Source of the DNA: Jaltomata sinuosa
Lineage: Eukaryota > Streptophyta > Magnoliopsida > Solanales > Solanaceae
Length of the DNA: 64,000 nucleotides
NCBI GenBank assembly: GCA_003996215.1
Contig: QJPP01001784.1
Coordinates: 248,001-312,000, forward strand
Direction: 5' to 3'
Part shown: in pieces, positions 24,601 to 36,130 of the stretch
Position numbering within the stretch: position 1 is the first letter of the stretch
Layout: the number at the start of each line of letters is the position of its first letter
Translations under genes and position numbers: made by a program
Notes under the pieces: model-generated
Seen by the model: only the letters and a program-made list of their open reading frames with translations
Told to the model about the DNA's origin: nothing
The model's database searches: none

Positions 24601-25848
24601 ACCTCCCCTGGCACTCGCAACTCGTGGCCCCTAGTCCGAATTGGCAAGATCCATACAGGTCTAACTGACCACATACAAAAATCGAGGGATCTTAAAGTAT
24701 AATTGTCCAGAGTCTATCCGAGTCTAAAATAGTAAACAACAAATCTCAGACTCCTATATAGAGTGACCAAAGTGTATCCGAGACTAAATCCATAATAAAA
24801 ACATGTCTAGTGCTATGGTACAAACAAACCTAGTATTAATATGATAATCGGTGATAAAATCATCATTATACTCCTTTTTACTCCAAAAAAATCCATAAAG
24901 TCAGTTCCAAATCCCTTTTATAATCATTTTACCAAAAACGGGCCCTCAGGGCCATGCAAGTTTTATAAAACCATTTATAGTAGGCCTGTAGACAAAATAG
25001 TAGTTAAATATGTAGGAAACCCTTTGCATGAATGATACGATCGCAAACAAACAATAGCCCAACGACTCACAATTAACCTATTGGCCCTGCACAGGCACAA
25101 TCAGCTTTACATCATATATAACCAACCTAAAATCACAACTCAATGTTCGGGACTCATGGACATTCCTAAATATCCCACCATCTATGGTCCAAAGGCATAT
25201 ACAAAGGCCACACGGGGCTATAAAGGTAATACTAAAACATTAGATCCAATATTATAACCAAAGAAAGAAATAAGATGGCGGAAGAAGCAGGCATGGTCTG
25301 GGGTGCCAACCTAGAATACCCAACCCAAGAATGCCAATTAATACAGTTATAATTGATAAACGCAAAGTCTAAGGTAGGGGAAACCGTAACCTTAAACCTA
25401 GACAAAGAACCTTTCGAAGAACCGGGTGCTGCCCCTACCCGTGATACATATACACTCTCTGGAAAACTCGGAATCCAAGCCATGGCACCCTGAAGAAATA
25501 GGGTAGCCATAAATCACACCAGAAGTTGGGCTAGCCCCAACCCCTTCTTAGCTGAAGCAGTATGCCCAAACTTTGAAATTCTAAGGCTGAAGGAAGCACT
25601 GAAGCAACAGGCGCAAAAGCCTTATTGTCCCCCGCTGCGGTACTCATCCTAGGTATCTAAAGAGGAATGGAACAACTGTAGTTTAGAAATTGATAGAGTC
25701 AGGAACGCACGATAAGGAGCCAAGAATACTGAACTTTTCCTAACAATGCCCTATAGCCTCTCGCAGATAGGATACGGATGTCATCATACCGATCCGCGAG
25801 ACTCTACTAGACACTTGCTCCTGTACTGGCAAGACCAGTGAACCTAGC
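21612..25848 (-). pseudogene. Gypsy interior, heavily decayed gag-pol
   Basis: Only scattered remnants can be placed. Near 23158-22937 'WSLALDIRSLSNCLFRLDLPDPSGV' matches the linker between RNase H and integrase in the sibling at 36131-36195 ('LALDIKSLYNYLVRFDLSDP'). Near 22530 'MDMDFMVGLPHS' resembles the integrase phrase 'TMDFI..MP'. No protease, YxDD box or zinc knuckle is seen. Much of 23500-25700 has no recognisable coding. The 4.2 kb length is shorter than a full chromovirus interior, so deletions are likely. Confidence 0.55.
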
Positions 25849-25860
25849 GCTCTGATACCA
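25849..25860 (-). promoter_or_regulatory. Primer-binding site, tRNA-iMet
   Basis: Minus strand TGGTATCAGAGC, a perfect match to the plant initiator-Met primer site, 3 bases from the LTR border at 25864. The preceding leader (25690-25848) is shared with the element at 2880-3066. Confidence 0.85.
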
Positions 25861-25863
25861 CTC

Positions 25864-28800
25864 TGCCATGACCCTAAATTAGGCCATGATGGCGCCTACA
25901 TACCCCCCGGTAGGCAAGCCAAACCCAACAGCACAGATGATAAATAAAGTAATAAAATAAATAAAGTGAAAGAGAATATAAGGAAGACAAGGGCCAAAAT
26001 ACATAGATACTTACCAACTGTAATAAATATACAAAAGTGGCCCTAAGGTGATCGAGAAGACAATTATACACAAGAACCTACCCCACACCTGGTGTCACCG
26101 ATACAAGAACATCTAAAGTATGGAGTAGCTATACAACAGACTTTGTTTATCCACAATACAACATACAGACAAAAATATAGAAGGAAAGCAGTAAGAGTCT
26201 CAAGAATAATGGGAGCTCACCACGATCTGAAAAGCAGATGGCCTCGAATGATAAGAGGATCGACGAGGGTGGCTCATACTAAGTACTGCATCATAAAAAG
26301 ATGCAGAGTGTAGTATGAGTACCAAGACAACGGGTACTCAGTAGGCATCATAGGCCGACCGAGCACAGAAAGATAATATATAATATAAATTATGGGCAAG
26401 TAAACAAAATACAGTGATCCACCTAAATCTAGTTATAAAACCGAAACAAAAATAGCTGAACCAACAAGAGGGCAACAATAATAAAATCAGTACAGGCAAC
26501 CGACAATCCAAGTGCACTCAAGCCAATGCAATGCGATGGGATATGATGTGATGTGATGTATGAGTGCATAATAGTATAAACCCAGAATACCACATCGAGT
26601 CCCCAAAATATCGCATCAGACTATGCATATATATATGTATGTATGCATATAGGAAGTAAGAACCCGGAATAATGCATCAGGGGTCCGGAATACCACATCA
26701 GACTATAAGTATATATTTTTGAAAGTAAGACCCGGAATAACGTATCGGATGTCTGGAATAACGCATTGGACTATAAAGTATATAAAAGTATAGGTATAGT
26801 GGAAAAACATATCTGGGAATACCCTTTGGACTGACATAAAGTAGTACTTTTCCTTTCCTTTTCAAAATCAGTAGTAAATCCAGTACAACTCTTAAAACAT
26901 CCAAAATCCACAGTAACTATAAGAAATCTTCAATTTTTAAACCAAAAGCCCCGAAAACCTTTCTTTTCTATATCAATAGTATGCAATGCAGTATGACCAT
27001 GAAGTATTCAAAATCAGAGAAAGTAGCACACCACAAGGCAAAATAATGAAAAATACCCTCCAAAATAAGAGAACTGACCTGGAAACTCTGTCCAAGTCCA
27101 AGCTACAACCTCAAGCCCACAGTTACATAACACCAAAAATTTAAGCGGAAATAGCAGAAAATAATTACGGAGACCACTACAAGCATCTACTCTAACTCTA
27201 AAACCACCTAAAATATAATAGGGATTATACGCTAGGCATAACGTACTAGGGCTCCTAGACTAAGGATAGCCTGAATAATTTTAACCTATGATCTAAAATG
27301 GCCAAAATAATATAAGTCACAAGATTTAAGTCTAATATTACCTAAAGTCCAACATAACTTTCAAGTAACATATAAATATATAAAATCTAACTAAACTCAC
27401 TCTAGGAAGAAAACAGTAACCTACCTCGGGGTTGAACTGCAAACAAGAACCATCACTCATGTGCTTTTCCCTTCCGAATAGCCTCAGAAAGTTGCCATGC
27501 TATCAAGAATACAATCCAGGTGTCAAGACAAGAAGAATGACACCCATATTGCTATACGAAAAATCAGGCTAGAAATTGGGTTGGTATTTGACCCTCGGGG
27601 CTCGCGCAATGTAACATACACTAAAATTCATAATTAAGTTTGCAATGGGTTAAGGAACCCATTCTCAAAATTTGAGTGCGAACGGAGTTGGTTTCGGGGC
27701 CCAAAACAGCCCCGAAGTGCTACTAATTCAAGGATTTAGGGCGGAGAATTACAAGATCTTTAAGATGGAAACTTACCGATTAGGAAGAGAATTTACGCCA
27801 AGGGAGTGAGTTTCACGAACACACAAACATGCATACCAAGTAAACAAGATCCTCCAAGTAATCTCCAAGCTTGAGGATCAACAACAATGGAGGTTTTTAA
27901 CACAAGGAGAAGAGGCAAGCTTTGGGGAAGAAAAACTTACCAAATAATCGAGGGAGCAAGGATTTTAGATGAATAATTGAATTCCCCAAGTTGTGAAATG
28001 ATATGGTACTTTGGTAGAGAGAATTTGGTGTTTGGAGTGGGGAAACAATGACAATGAATGCTAGAAAAATAAAAGAACAAGAATTATATAGTTGCTAGTC
28101 TTTGCCTTCGCGAACGCAGCCGGGGGTCGCCTAGGTAAAGGCTAAAATCCAGGGCGGATAGGCCATTCCTATGCGTACGCAGCCAGGCATCGCATAGGCA
28201 AAGGCCAAGAAAACTCGGTGATGGCCTTGCCCTTTGCGTAAGCGGCCAACCCACGCGTAGGCGAAGACCAATCCAATGGCCAACTGGCTTTGCCCTTCAT
28301 GTAGGCTGCCAGCCCACACGTAGGCGAAGCCCTAGTTGTTCCATGACATCAACAGCTTGCCAACAGCAAAGCCAACTTGGTATTTTACTCTAATGGACCC
28401 TCGAGAACATATTCGGAGTCTCGCAAACACAAATAAGCTAAGTTATTCGACTAAAATTGTATTTCAGACTCAATAGAATCAATGAAAATCCCATCGGAGG
28501 TCGATTTAATAAAAAGTGGGCCTCACGCTCCAAAACCAACTTTTGGCCAACTTTTTTAAAATGAAACCCAAGGGCCAAAAACAAGTTCGGAAGCCTCGAG
28601 ACCCAAACCAGAGGTCCCTCTAGCCCAAAGTCAACATTCCAGAGCTAACATCACTAACAAAATTTTCATCCGAGGCGGTCTTCTCTGAATATTGACCAAA
28701 GTGAACCCCGCAAGCCAAACTGGCCTGAAAATACTAAAAATAACACAAACCCAAAATGAAAACCACCAAACTCAAACCAAGGGTCCCACTAGACCAAAAT

Positions 28801-29045
28801 CCCTATTTTTGAGCCAATGGAACTATCGGAATTCAGTTTTGATTACATTTACCAAGAAGGTTGACTAAATTGAAAGATTTTCTAAGTTCAATATCTAAAA
28901 CTGGAAAATGGTCATAATGACTGAATGAACGGCTCGGGCACCGAACCATCAGTCCCGACAAATCATAAATGATCTGTAGTCACTGCGGGAAAGATCAAAT
29001 GTAGGAAAGCATGGAAAATAGAAAATGACCTGGAGGGTCATTACA
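25864..29045 (-). repeat. Gypsy 5' LTR
   Basis: Pairs with 18529-21595 over its whole length. Visible indels include extra sequence near 26505-26560 and 28045-28100. Ends TCATTACA directly against copia integrase at 29046. Confidence 0.85.
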
Positions 29046-30180
29046 GGCTTACCCAAGGCTTCTTGCCATTCCAAGCTTCAAGAGGTGTTATGTTCCAAAC
29101 CGCCTTTGTTGGAGAGATATTAAAAATATAAACAGCGGTTGCAACTGCTTCTCCCAAAAAGTAATCTGGTATACCCTTTGCTTTCAGTTAGCTTCTAGCC
29201 ATTTCTACTACCATCCTATTCTTCTACTCAGACACACCATTCCGATCAAGTGTGTACGGTGCTGTAAGTTCTCTGCGAATTCCATTCTCATCACAGAACA
29301 CATTAAAATCATTAGAAAAGAATTCATCACCTCTATTGGTATGAAGTGATTTTATCTTGTTGCCACTTTGATTCTCTACAAATGCCTTAAATTTCTTGAA
29401 ATTCTCAAAGCTTTCTGATTTGAATTTCAAGAAATAAACCCAACTAAAGCGGATGTAATCATCAGTAAACATCAAAAAAATATCGACTTCCACCAAGGGA
29501 TTCCATTTTCATTGGCCCACATAGATCAGAATGCACAAGTTCAAGATAAGTTGTAGCCCTCTGTTATTTTCCTACTGGAAATGATCTCCTTGTTTGCTTC
29601 CCATAAATACATCCTTCACACAACTCAAGTTCATTGATATTTGGCAAGCCAACAACCATATATTTTTGAATCAAAAGTTTCAACCCATTAATATTCAAAT
29701 GCCCATAACATAAGTGCCATAAATTAGTCTCATTCTTTCCATTGACAACTAAGGCAGTACTATTTCCAACATTTAAAATATCAAGGGGAAATATTTTTTT
29801 TGAGTTATAGGCGAATGAGCTATCGTGCGTCCAGATTTTTTGTCCTTAACATCACATGCATTATCATAAAAAATAATTAAGTACCCACTAGTCATCAATT
29901 GGCTTACACTTCACAGGTTATGAGCCAAAGTAGGAACATATTGCACATCATACAAAAGTTTCACATTACCTTGGATAGTTTTTATCTCAACTGTACATTT
30001 CCCTTCAATGTGCACTTATTTGTCATCTCCTAGTCGCACCTCATTTTTCTGTGACTCATCAATATCTTTAAATAGAGACTTTAAACTTGACATGTGATTA
30101 GAGCATCCTCTATCAATGAACAATACATCATCCCTACTATCAGTTACAGGGGAATGGGCCATAAACAACTTACTTTTTTC
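29046..30180 (-). pseudogene. Copia integrase core
   Basis: Minus strand: 'CCLCEGCIYGKQTRRSF'-like zinc-binding remnants around 29640-29560, then 'FTDDYIRFSWVYFLK' (first catalytic Asp region), 'HTNRGDEFFSNDF' and 'NGIRRELTAPYTLDRNGVSE'. The second catalytic site, normally [T/S]D[R/N]G.EF, reads TNRGDEF, so Asp is Asn. A stop follows 'NGVSE'. It continues as 'LEAWNGKKPWVS' to the gypsy insertion at 29045. Between 29640 and 30180 the N-terminal part and protease region are present but broken. Confidence 0.75.
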
Positions 30181-30189
30181 TTCCATTAT

Positions 30190-31046
30190 TTATGTCAAAT
30201 TGGCTTCATTCTGCTCGTCTTTCTGCTTTGTCCAACAATCAACTTCCTTGTGGCCAAATTTCTTGTAGTGTAGGCAATGAATTATGCTCTTTTACTAATG
30301 TGATTCACCAATTTGGTGCCTACCTCTACCACCACCACGGCCTCAACTACAGATTGCCTCTGCTATATCCCTGTCCTGTCGAGTTTTCTGCTTTTCCCTT
30401 ATAAGAAAACATCCCTTTTACATGGAATGCTTTCACTTGAACTTTCTCACGGGACCTATTTAGCCTATCTCCAGGAGCTAGCAAGGAACTCATTAATTCA
30501 TCAAAAGAATAGGTATATAGGTCCTTAGATTCCTCAATTGTAGTAACAACATGCTTAAACTTGATGGTTAAACTTCTCAATACTTCAGACACAACAATCT
30601 GATTATCAATTTTCTCATCATAGGACCTTATCCTATTAACAATAGCAGATGTTCTGGACAAATAATTTTGCACAAATTCATTTTCATTCATAAACAATAT
30701 TTTAAAATCACTTCGGAGAGTTTTAGTTTGACAACACTTACCTTATCCTCATCAAAGTATTGTTGCCTCAGGATCTCCCATGCCTATTTGGAAGTCTCAT
30801 CTGCTGATATGCGAGGAAAAATGTCATCATCAAGAGCTTGTTGGATCGTGAACAGTGCTTTCGAGTCTCTCTTTTGATGTTCTCTTAGTTGGTTCACATT
30901 TCCTTCAGGAATTCCAGACTCTATTACATATCACAGTTCTTGAGACTTGAAAAGAGTCTTCATTTTTAGATTCCAAAACTGATAATTTTCCCTCTGGAGA
31001 TTGGAATTAGAGGCTGCAATAAACCAGATGTGTCATTTCCTGCCAT
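30190..31046 (-). pseudogene. gag: Copia gag
   Basis: The minus-strand ATG at 31046 ('MAGNDTSG') starts a UBN2/copia-type gag. Recognisable phrases are 'REHQKRDSKALFTIQQALDDDIFPRIS', 'AWEILRQQYFDEDKV', then 30697-30347 'NYLSRTSAIVNRIRSYDEKI', 'VVSEVLRSLTIKFKHVV' and 'DELMSSLLAPGDR'. A zinc knuckle at about 30275-30225 reads CLHYKKFGHKEVDC, where the second Cys of CX2CX4HX4C is Tyr. Internal stops (for example in 'SADETSK*AW') disable it. Confidence 0.8.
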
Positions 31047-31156
31047 GGTATTTTCTTGTTTCTCTCAAAAGACAAATATCATAATATTTTACTATTTTCT
31101 CTCTTATGTTAAAAATCCTTGCTTGAGGAAAGGATGGATCCCTAACCTGAAGTTTT

Positions 31157-31168
31157 GCTCTGACACCA
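31157..31168 (-). promoter_or_regulatory. Copia primer-binding site
   Basis: Minus strand TGGTGTCAGAGC, one base from the tRNA-iMet site, 5 bases from the end of the 5' LTR. Confidence 0.75.
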
Positions 31169-31173
31169 AAAAC

Positions 31174-31454
31174 TATTGGCATTAGAGATAAAAGGCTACA
31201 ATACGATATGAAAAAATAGAGAAAAACAAAGAGAAACTTGATCTATTTTTATTGCTTTTGAAAAACCAATGATACATGCCATTAAATAGAAATTACAGAG
31301 CAAAAAACTTAGAGAAAAAATAGGGCACTAGTTAGAAGTATCCATGACTCTCTAACTGACTTATTTCATCTAACTAGGACTCCTAAGCTAATAACTAAAA
31401 ATGTAAAAGACTCCTGAAAATACTCGCACTATCTTTTGAATTAGTCAACTAACA
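31174..31454 (-). repeat. Copia 5' LTR (281 bp)
   Basis: Same length and ends as 13353-13633. It opens (plus strand) TATTGGCATTAGAG and closes CAACTAACA, followed by the target duplication GTTCT. Confidence 0.9.
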
Positions 31455-32055
31455 GTTCTCATTAGAAAGCTATGTGCCAAGGCCGAGATTTCTTACTTTT
31501 CCTCTAATAAGTCCATTCCTATAATCGAAATAATTGATATTGACAAGAAGAAGGACACAGATGCACCTAAGGTAAAAAAGAGGAATTTGCAGGGTTTTAG
31601 TAATGTAGGGACCTCCGAGGTAGAATTTGACATGGGTGCCTCCTCTCTAGTGAGGTCAGTGTCTAGCACTCCTACTCCCACAGTGTTGGGAAATCTTCTA
31701 GAGGCTGCACCGCTTAGACCTTCATCATCCCCTTCATCCTCAGCCCTGACTGGCCTTCAAAAATTGTTTGACATGACCTATTCTCACTAGAATTAGTTGA
31801 ACACATTGGCTAATAGGCTGTCGAGCCTTAATTCAGAAAGTTGTTAAGGATGTTATGAAAGATGTCATGGAGAATCTTGGAACGCTTTGCAAGAAAGTTG
31901 AGGTCATAGAATATACGGTCGCTACTCTCTGGGCTGATATAAAGAAAGCGAAGGGTAAGGAACCCATGACTGTGGTAGATATGAGCGCACTTGAGGAGGC
32001 TATAGTTGCACCCCACCCGACTACTGGACCAGTGAATGACATATTTACTGCCTAG
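31455..32055 (+). pseudogene. Second ORF of Athila-like element, 3' part
   Basis: Continues the frame broken at 13352: removal of the copia element with one GTTCT gives an uninterrupted 'AVLIRKLCAKAEI' junction. It then reads 'IPIIEIIDIDKKKDTDAPK', a Ser/Pro/Thr-rich linker ('LRPSSSPSSSALTGLQKLF'), a stop at 31788, and a last segment (31855-32055) 'TLCKKVEVIEYTVATLWADIKKAKGK...PVNDIFTA' ending in TAG. The tail looks helical with a Lys/Glu-rich stretch. No transmembrane span is evident, so an envelope role is not supported by this copy. Confidence 0.65.
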
Positions 32056-32866
32056 GGAAGTGATGATGCAGATGATGTGGTGATGCAGAACGTGATCTAT
32101 GAGTCCAAACAAATAGCATACTCCTGTATGGGAGGAGTAGGCCCCAGTTCTAAAGCAGCTCAGCGGGAGGATAACTCAGATTAGTGTGGTCAGGGAGTTT
32201 TTACATCTTCCCTCTTCTATTTTGTACTTAAGCATTGGGGACAACACTATGTTTTTATGGTGGAGGGTGCATTTATTTGGTTCTTTGGTTGTGATATTGT
32301 CTCTATCGGGCCAAAATGTTATTTTATTGCCCTTATCGGGCCTTTATTCTTTGTTTTGGACAATTTGGACCTTGTAGGACATATGTTTAGATTAGTTTGT
32401 TTTTTTGTTTATTGCCCTCATCGGTCCTTTACACTCATCATGATTTATAGTGTGCCCTCGGGGGCTTGATCTTGTATATTAGATATGAGTATACCATTAT
32501 TGTCGGGTTAGTCCTACACGCTTATTGTTTCACTACCCATGCTTTGCAAATTGTGCTTAGTGCCTACGCCAGGCCTCATTCTCCAATGATCCATGAGCAT
32601 ATAACTCGAATATCACCTTGTAAATAATAGTTCATTTTAAATAAACTCTGAGGATTTTCTTCATACTTTTCCCAAGGAGCAAAATTTTATTTTCTTATTT
32701 TCTTCTTTATTTTTGTGTCGAACGGGGTGACATTTTCCTGTAATATATTAAGATGTGATTTTATTAAGGGAAAATGCCAAATTTTAGTGTTTAGATTGAG
32801 TCTATATTTTTCTTATCTCTAATGGGCCCACCAAACAATTTCTTGACAAAGAATTTCAAAAACTGA
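32056..32866 (+). mobile_element. Noncoding 3' region of Athila-like element
   Basis: No gene is seen. It contains 'TACTTAAGCATTGGGGACAAC' wording (32225), common downstream of the last ORF in Athila-like elements, and repeated 'CATCGG(G/T)CC' words (32300-32430). It leads to a polypurine tract. Confidence 0.5.
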
Positions 32867-32881
32867 GAAAAGAGGGGGAAA
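32867..32881 (+). promoter_or_regulatory. Probable polypurine tract
   Basis: GAAAAGAGGGGGAAA is followed at once by TGATTTTTGC, a plausible LTR start. Confidence 0.55.
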
Positions 32882-33532
32882 TGATTTTTGCAAAAGCACT
32901 CTATCATCATGACTTGCACATTCGCTATTTGGCTTGATTGATTCATAAATGAGTGTGCTAAACTCGAAATAGCTTATCAAAAGTCATTCATCCTAATTGA
33001 TTTTGAGACTAATTGTGAACTTCTTGTGTTGTGAAGCCTTGTGTGGTAAGCTTACTTCGTTCTTGTGTATGCATATCGTCTAGAAATTATCCCGAATGTG
33101 ATTCAAGGTGAAATCCTAGATGTTGCTTAGCTTGGAAGATGACCTTAGGCGCTTTTTGAATAGACACTTTTCCCATAAGAGAAGGTAAGGGGGAGGGAAC
33201 GATTTACGAACATGGATAGAAATATACTCGTTAGCCTTGCTAAGTTAATATGGATGATTAATCTCTTGAATTTCACTATCGATTGATGACCATAGAAAAT
33301 AGGTGTTAGAAATAGTCGAGTAGGCGTAAAGGCAGTTTGGAAAGGCGCTCAATATTGTGGATATCAACCTGCAATTAGTAACCCGATAAATAATCATAAT
33401 CAGTTTAAGTGAGTACTCAACATGATTGATAGAAAATCTATAGCCCTAGATCAATTTCATCTAATTGATTACATAAGAATTCACTCTTCCTTTGGTTAAT
33501 TATTCATTAGTTAGCTTATCTCTATCCTTAGT
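32882..33532 (+). mobile_element. Athila-like 3' LTR, left part
   Basis: Starts TG after a polypurine tract. It is interrupted at 33532 by a gypsy element whose TTAGT duplication joins it to 45630-45798, which ends ACGCAACA. The reassembled LTR would be about 820 bp. It does not resemble the LTR at 6514-7996, so the second-ORF element and the gag/protease element may be different families. Confidence 0.5.
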
Positions 33533-34234
33533 TGTAATAACCATTCCGGTTATTCCTGCATTTTCACTTTCTTTATACTACTGGAGCTTACCTGTAGCAG
33601 CCCCACATTATTTATGACTTGATGGGACTGGTGGTTTGGTGCTTGGGCCATTCGTTAGGTCGTCATGGCCATTTTTCTATTTTAGAGATTTAACTTAGGA
33701 AATCATTGACTTTAGTCAACATTCTTAGCAAGCATGCTCGGAATTGAATTTCGACATCTGTTAGCTCTAGAGCGTGGACTTTGGTCTAGTTGGACCCTTG
33801 GTCGGAGTCTGGGAGTTTTTGGTTTAGTTTTATCTCACTTACTGAGATTTCAGGCCAGTTAAACTTGGAAGTTTGAATTTGGTCAACATTCAGAGAAGAT
33901 GGCCTCGGATAGAAATTTCGTCAGTGATGTTAGCTCCTGAATATTGACTTTGGGATATAGGGACCTTTGGTTTGGGTTTCAAGGCTTTCAGACTTGTTTT
34001 GGGCCATTGGGTTCCATTTTCAAAAAGTTAGTATTTTAGGCGTGGGGACCACCTTTCATTAAATTGACCTTCGTTGGGCATTTCATCAATTCTATTGAGT
34101 TTGGAATGCCATTTTTGTTTGATTAGTGTAGTTCATTTGCATTTGTGGGGCCCTGGATGAATCTCGAGGGTCCATTTGAGGGCATTTTTTTGTTTGCCAA
34201 AGTGCTGGTGGCTGGTTGTTCGTATGGCACTAGC
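33533..34234 (+). repeat. Gypsy 5' LTR, truncated
   Basis: TGTAATAACCATTCC start; alignable with 37711-38405 up to 'TGGTATGGCAC', after which the 3' LTR goes on but this copy jumps into protease. About 2.3 kb of LTR plus the primer site and gag are missing. Confidence 0.8.
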
Positions 34235-34566
34235 TAACCGTAGAGGCCTCAAATACGGTGATCACAAGTACAATTTCTGTCTACCGCCAGTCAGCTTTAG
34301 CATTGTTTGATCCTGGTTCTTCATGCTCGTATGTTTCTGCCTACTTTGTTCCTTGTTTGGGGTTGGCTAGTGATCCATTATCTGTTCTTGTATATGTTGT
34401 TACCCCGATAGGTGATTCTTTAGTAGTGGATCATATTATTAGATCCTGCTTGATAGTTGTTGGTGATCTTGAGACTTGGGCTGACTTAATGACTTTAGAT
34501 ATGCTAGATTTTGATGTGATTCTGGGCATGGACTGGTTATCCCCTCACCGAGCAGTTTTTGATTGA
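34235..34566 (+). pseudogene. Gypsy aspartic protease
   Basis: 'LALFDPGSSCSYVSAYF' is the protease active-site loop (D-x-G form, here D-P-G-S), followed by 'GDSLVVDHIIRSCLIVVGD' and 'LDMLDFDVILGMDWLSPHRAVFD', the conserved flap and 'ILGMDWL' of gypsy proteases. Ends at a TGA at 34564. Confidence 0.8.
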
Positions 34567-34754
34567 TATGCCAAGGCGGTTACCATAGTCGTGCTCAGTG
34601 TATCCTCAATTGTATGGCAGGGTTCGATTAGCCATGCACTGTCTGGGATCATTTCTTCTCTTCATGTTAGAAAGTTGATTTCACGTGGGTGTTTGGCTTA
34701 TCTATCGTATGTCCTGGATGTTAGGCTGAAATTTTTTCTCCTAAGTCGGTCCCT

Positions 34755-36120
34755 ATGGTTAAGTTCTTAGATGTGTTCTCGACCGACCTTCCAGGCCTTC
34801 CACCTGAGCGTGGTATAGACTTTATCATTGAGTTAGAGCCAGGTACCAGGCCCATTTCTATTACTCTGCATCGTATGGCTCCAGCTGAGTTGAGGGAGCT
34901 TAAGGTTCATGTTCAGGATTTGTTAGCTAAGGGATTTATTAGGCCAAGTGTGTTGCCTTAGGGTGCTCCAGGTCTATTTGTGAAGAAGAAAAATGGTTCG
35001 ACGCAAATGTGTATTGATTATTGGCAGCTGAAGAAGGTAACTATAAAGAACAGGTATCCGATGCCATGAATAGATGACTTGCTGGATCAACTCTAGGGTG
35101 TAGCAGTGTTTTATAAGATAGATTTGAGGTCAGGCTACCACCAGTTGAGGATTAGGGAGGAGGACATCCCTAAGACAATATTCAGGACACATCATTGCCA
35201 TTATGAGTTCCTGGTGATGTCTTTTGGGTTGACTAATGCCCCAACAGATTTTATGGACTCGATGCACAGGGTGCTCAAGTTGTACTTGGTTCATTTGTGA
35301 TAGTCTTCATTGATGACATATTGATATTCTCACAGAGTGGAGAAGAGAATGAGCAGCACTTGAGGATCATACTCCAGATTTTGAGAGATCATCGGATTTA
35401 TGCCAAGTTCTCAAAGTGCGAGTTTTAGCTTGATTCAGTAGCATTCCTAGGACACTTGGTGTCTAAGGATGGGATTAGAGTGTACCCAAGGAAGATTGCA
35501 GTCGTTCGTGATTGGCTGAGGCCTACTACTTCTACCGAGGTTCACAATTTTATTGGCTTGACAGGGTACTACAGGCGGTTCATTAAGGGATTTTCTTCCA
35601 TAGCAGCACCCTTGACTAGGTTGACTAGGAATGATGTCCCGTTTTAGCAGTCTGATCAGTGCGAGGATAGTTTCCAGAGGCTTAAGGCATTATTTACTTC
35701 AGCTCTGGTGTTGACATTGCCAGTTGAGGTCAGGACTTCTCAGTATATTGTGATGCTTCGACAGTTGGTCTTGGTTGTGTGTTGATGCAGCAGGATCATG
35801 TGATAGTATATGCGTCAAGGCAGCTGAAGGATCATGAGTGCAACTACCCCACTCATGACTTGGAGTTTGCAGGGGTAATCTTCGCACTCAAGTTTCGGAG
35901 GAACTCTATATAGAGTTCACTATAAGATTTACACCAACCACCGTAGTCTTCAGTACATCACGAGTCAGCGAGAGCTGAACTCTAGGTAGTGGAGATGGAT
36001 TGAGTTACTGAAGGACTATGACTTTACTATTCTGTACCATCCGGGCAAGGAAAATATGGCAGCGGATGCCTTGAGCCAGAAAGCAGTGAGTATGGGTAAC
36101 ATGGTTTCTCTTTCATTCTA
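34755..36120 (+). pseudogene. Gypsy reverse transcriptase and RNase H
   Basis: From 34755: 'VFSTDLPGLPPERGIDFIIELEPGTRPIS', 'GFIRPSVLP', 'FVKKKNGSTQMCIDY', 'FYKIDLRSGYHQLRI', 'MSFGLTNAPTDFMDSMHRVL'. A one-base shift near 35290 precedes the intact catalytic box 'FIDDILIFS' (35306-35332), then 'CEF*LDSVAFLGHLVSKDGI', 'FIGLTGYYRRFIKGFS'. RNase H from about 35700 is broken by a second shift near 35735 and many stops, closing with 'HPGKENMAADALS'-like coding near 36038-36070. The clade is Tekay/Del-like by wording; a tree would settle it. Confidence 0.8.
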
Positions 36121-36130
36121 GAAGCGATCG

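Larger units (their letters stand above)
18529..29045 (-). mobile_element. Gypsy (chromovirus-like) element with about 3.1 kb LTRs
   Basis: The element runs TG (18529) to CA (29045) on the plus strand, and lies on the minus strand. LTRs are 18529-21595 (3067 bp) and 25864-29045 (3182 bp). It is flanked by GGATT / GGCTT, a 4-of-5 target duplication. The insertion splits the copia integrase codons: joining the flanks with one copy of GGCTT restores the conserved 'VSHLRIFGC' reading, so the site is certain. Its LTR family is the same as that at 33533, 37711 and 58676 (minus sense start TGTAATGACC). The interior is badly decayed. Confidence 0.85.
13353..31454 (-). mobile_element. Copia LTR retrotransposon, complete but nested-into
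   Basis: Two 281 bp LTRs (13353-13633 and 31174-31454) are flanked by the perfect 5 bp duplication GTTCT (13348-13352 and 31455-31459). Minus-strand order is LTR, primer site, gag, integrase, RT, RNase H, polypurine tract, LTR, which is copia order. By eye the LTRs differ at about 18-20 positions (about 7%), so this insertion is old. It carries two later insertions: a gypsy element at 18529-29045 in integrase and an LTR fragment at 14660-17623 in RT. Removing them would leave about 4.6 kb, a normal copia size. Confidence 0.9.

Noticed and set aside
24309..24674. 121-codon minus-strand ORF as a membrane protein gene
   Set aside because: Within the decayed gypsy interior with no recognisable motif; Trp/Cys/Leu-rich composition looks like chance reading of C/A-rich DNA.
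25849..25860. Possible tRNA gene remnant (CTCTGATACCA)
   Set aside because: Only the 12-base tRNA 3'-end complement is present next to an LTR; it is a primer-binding site.
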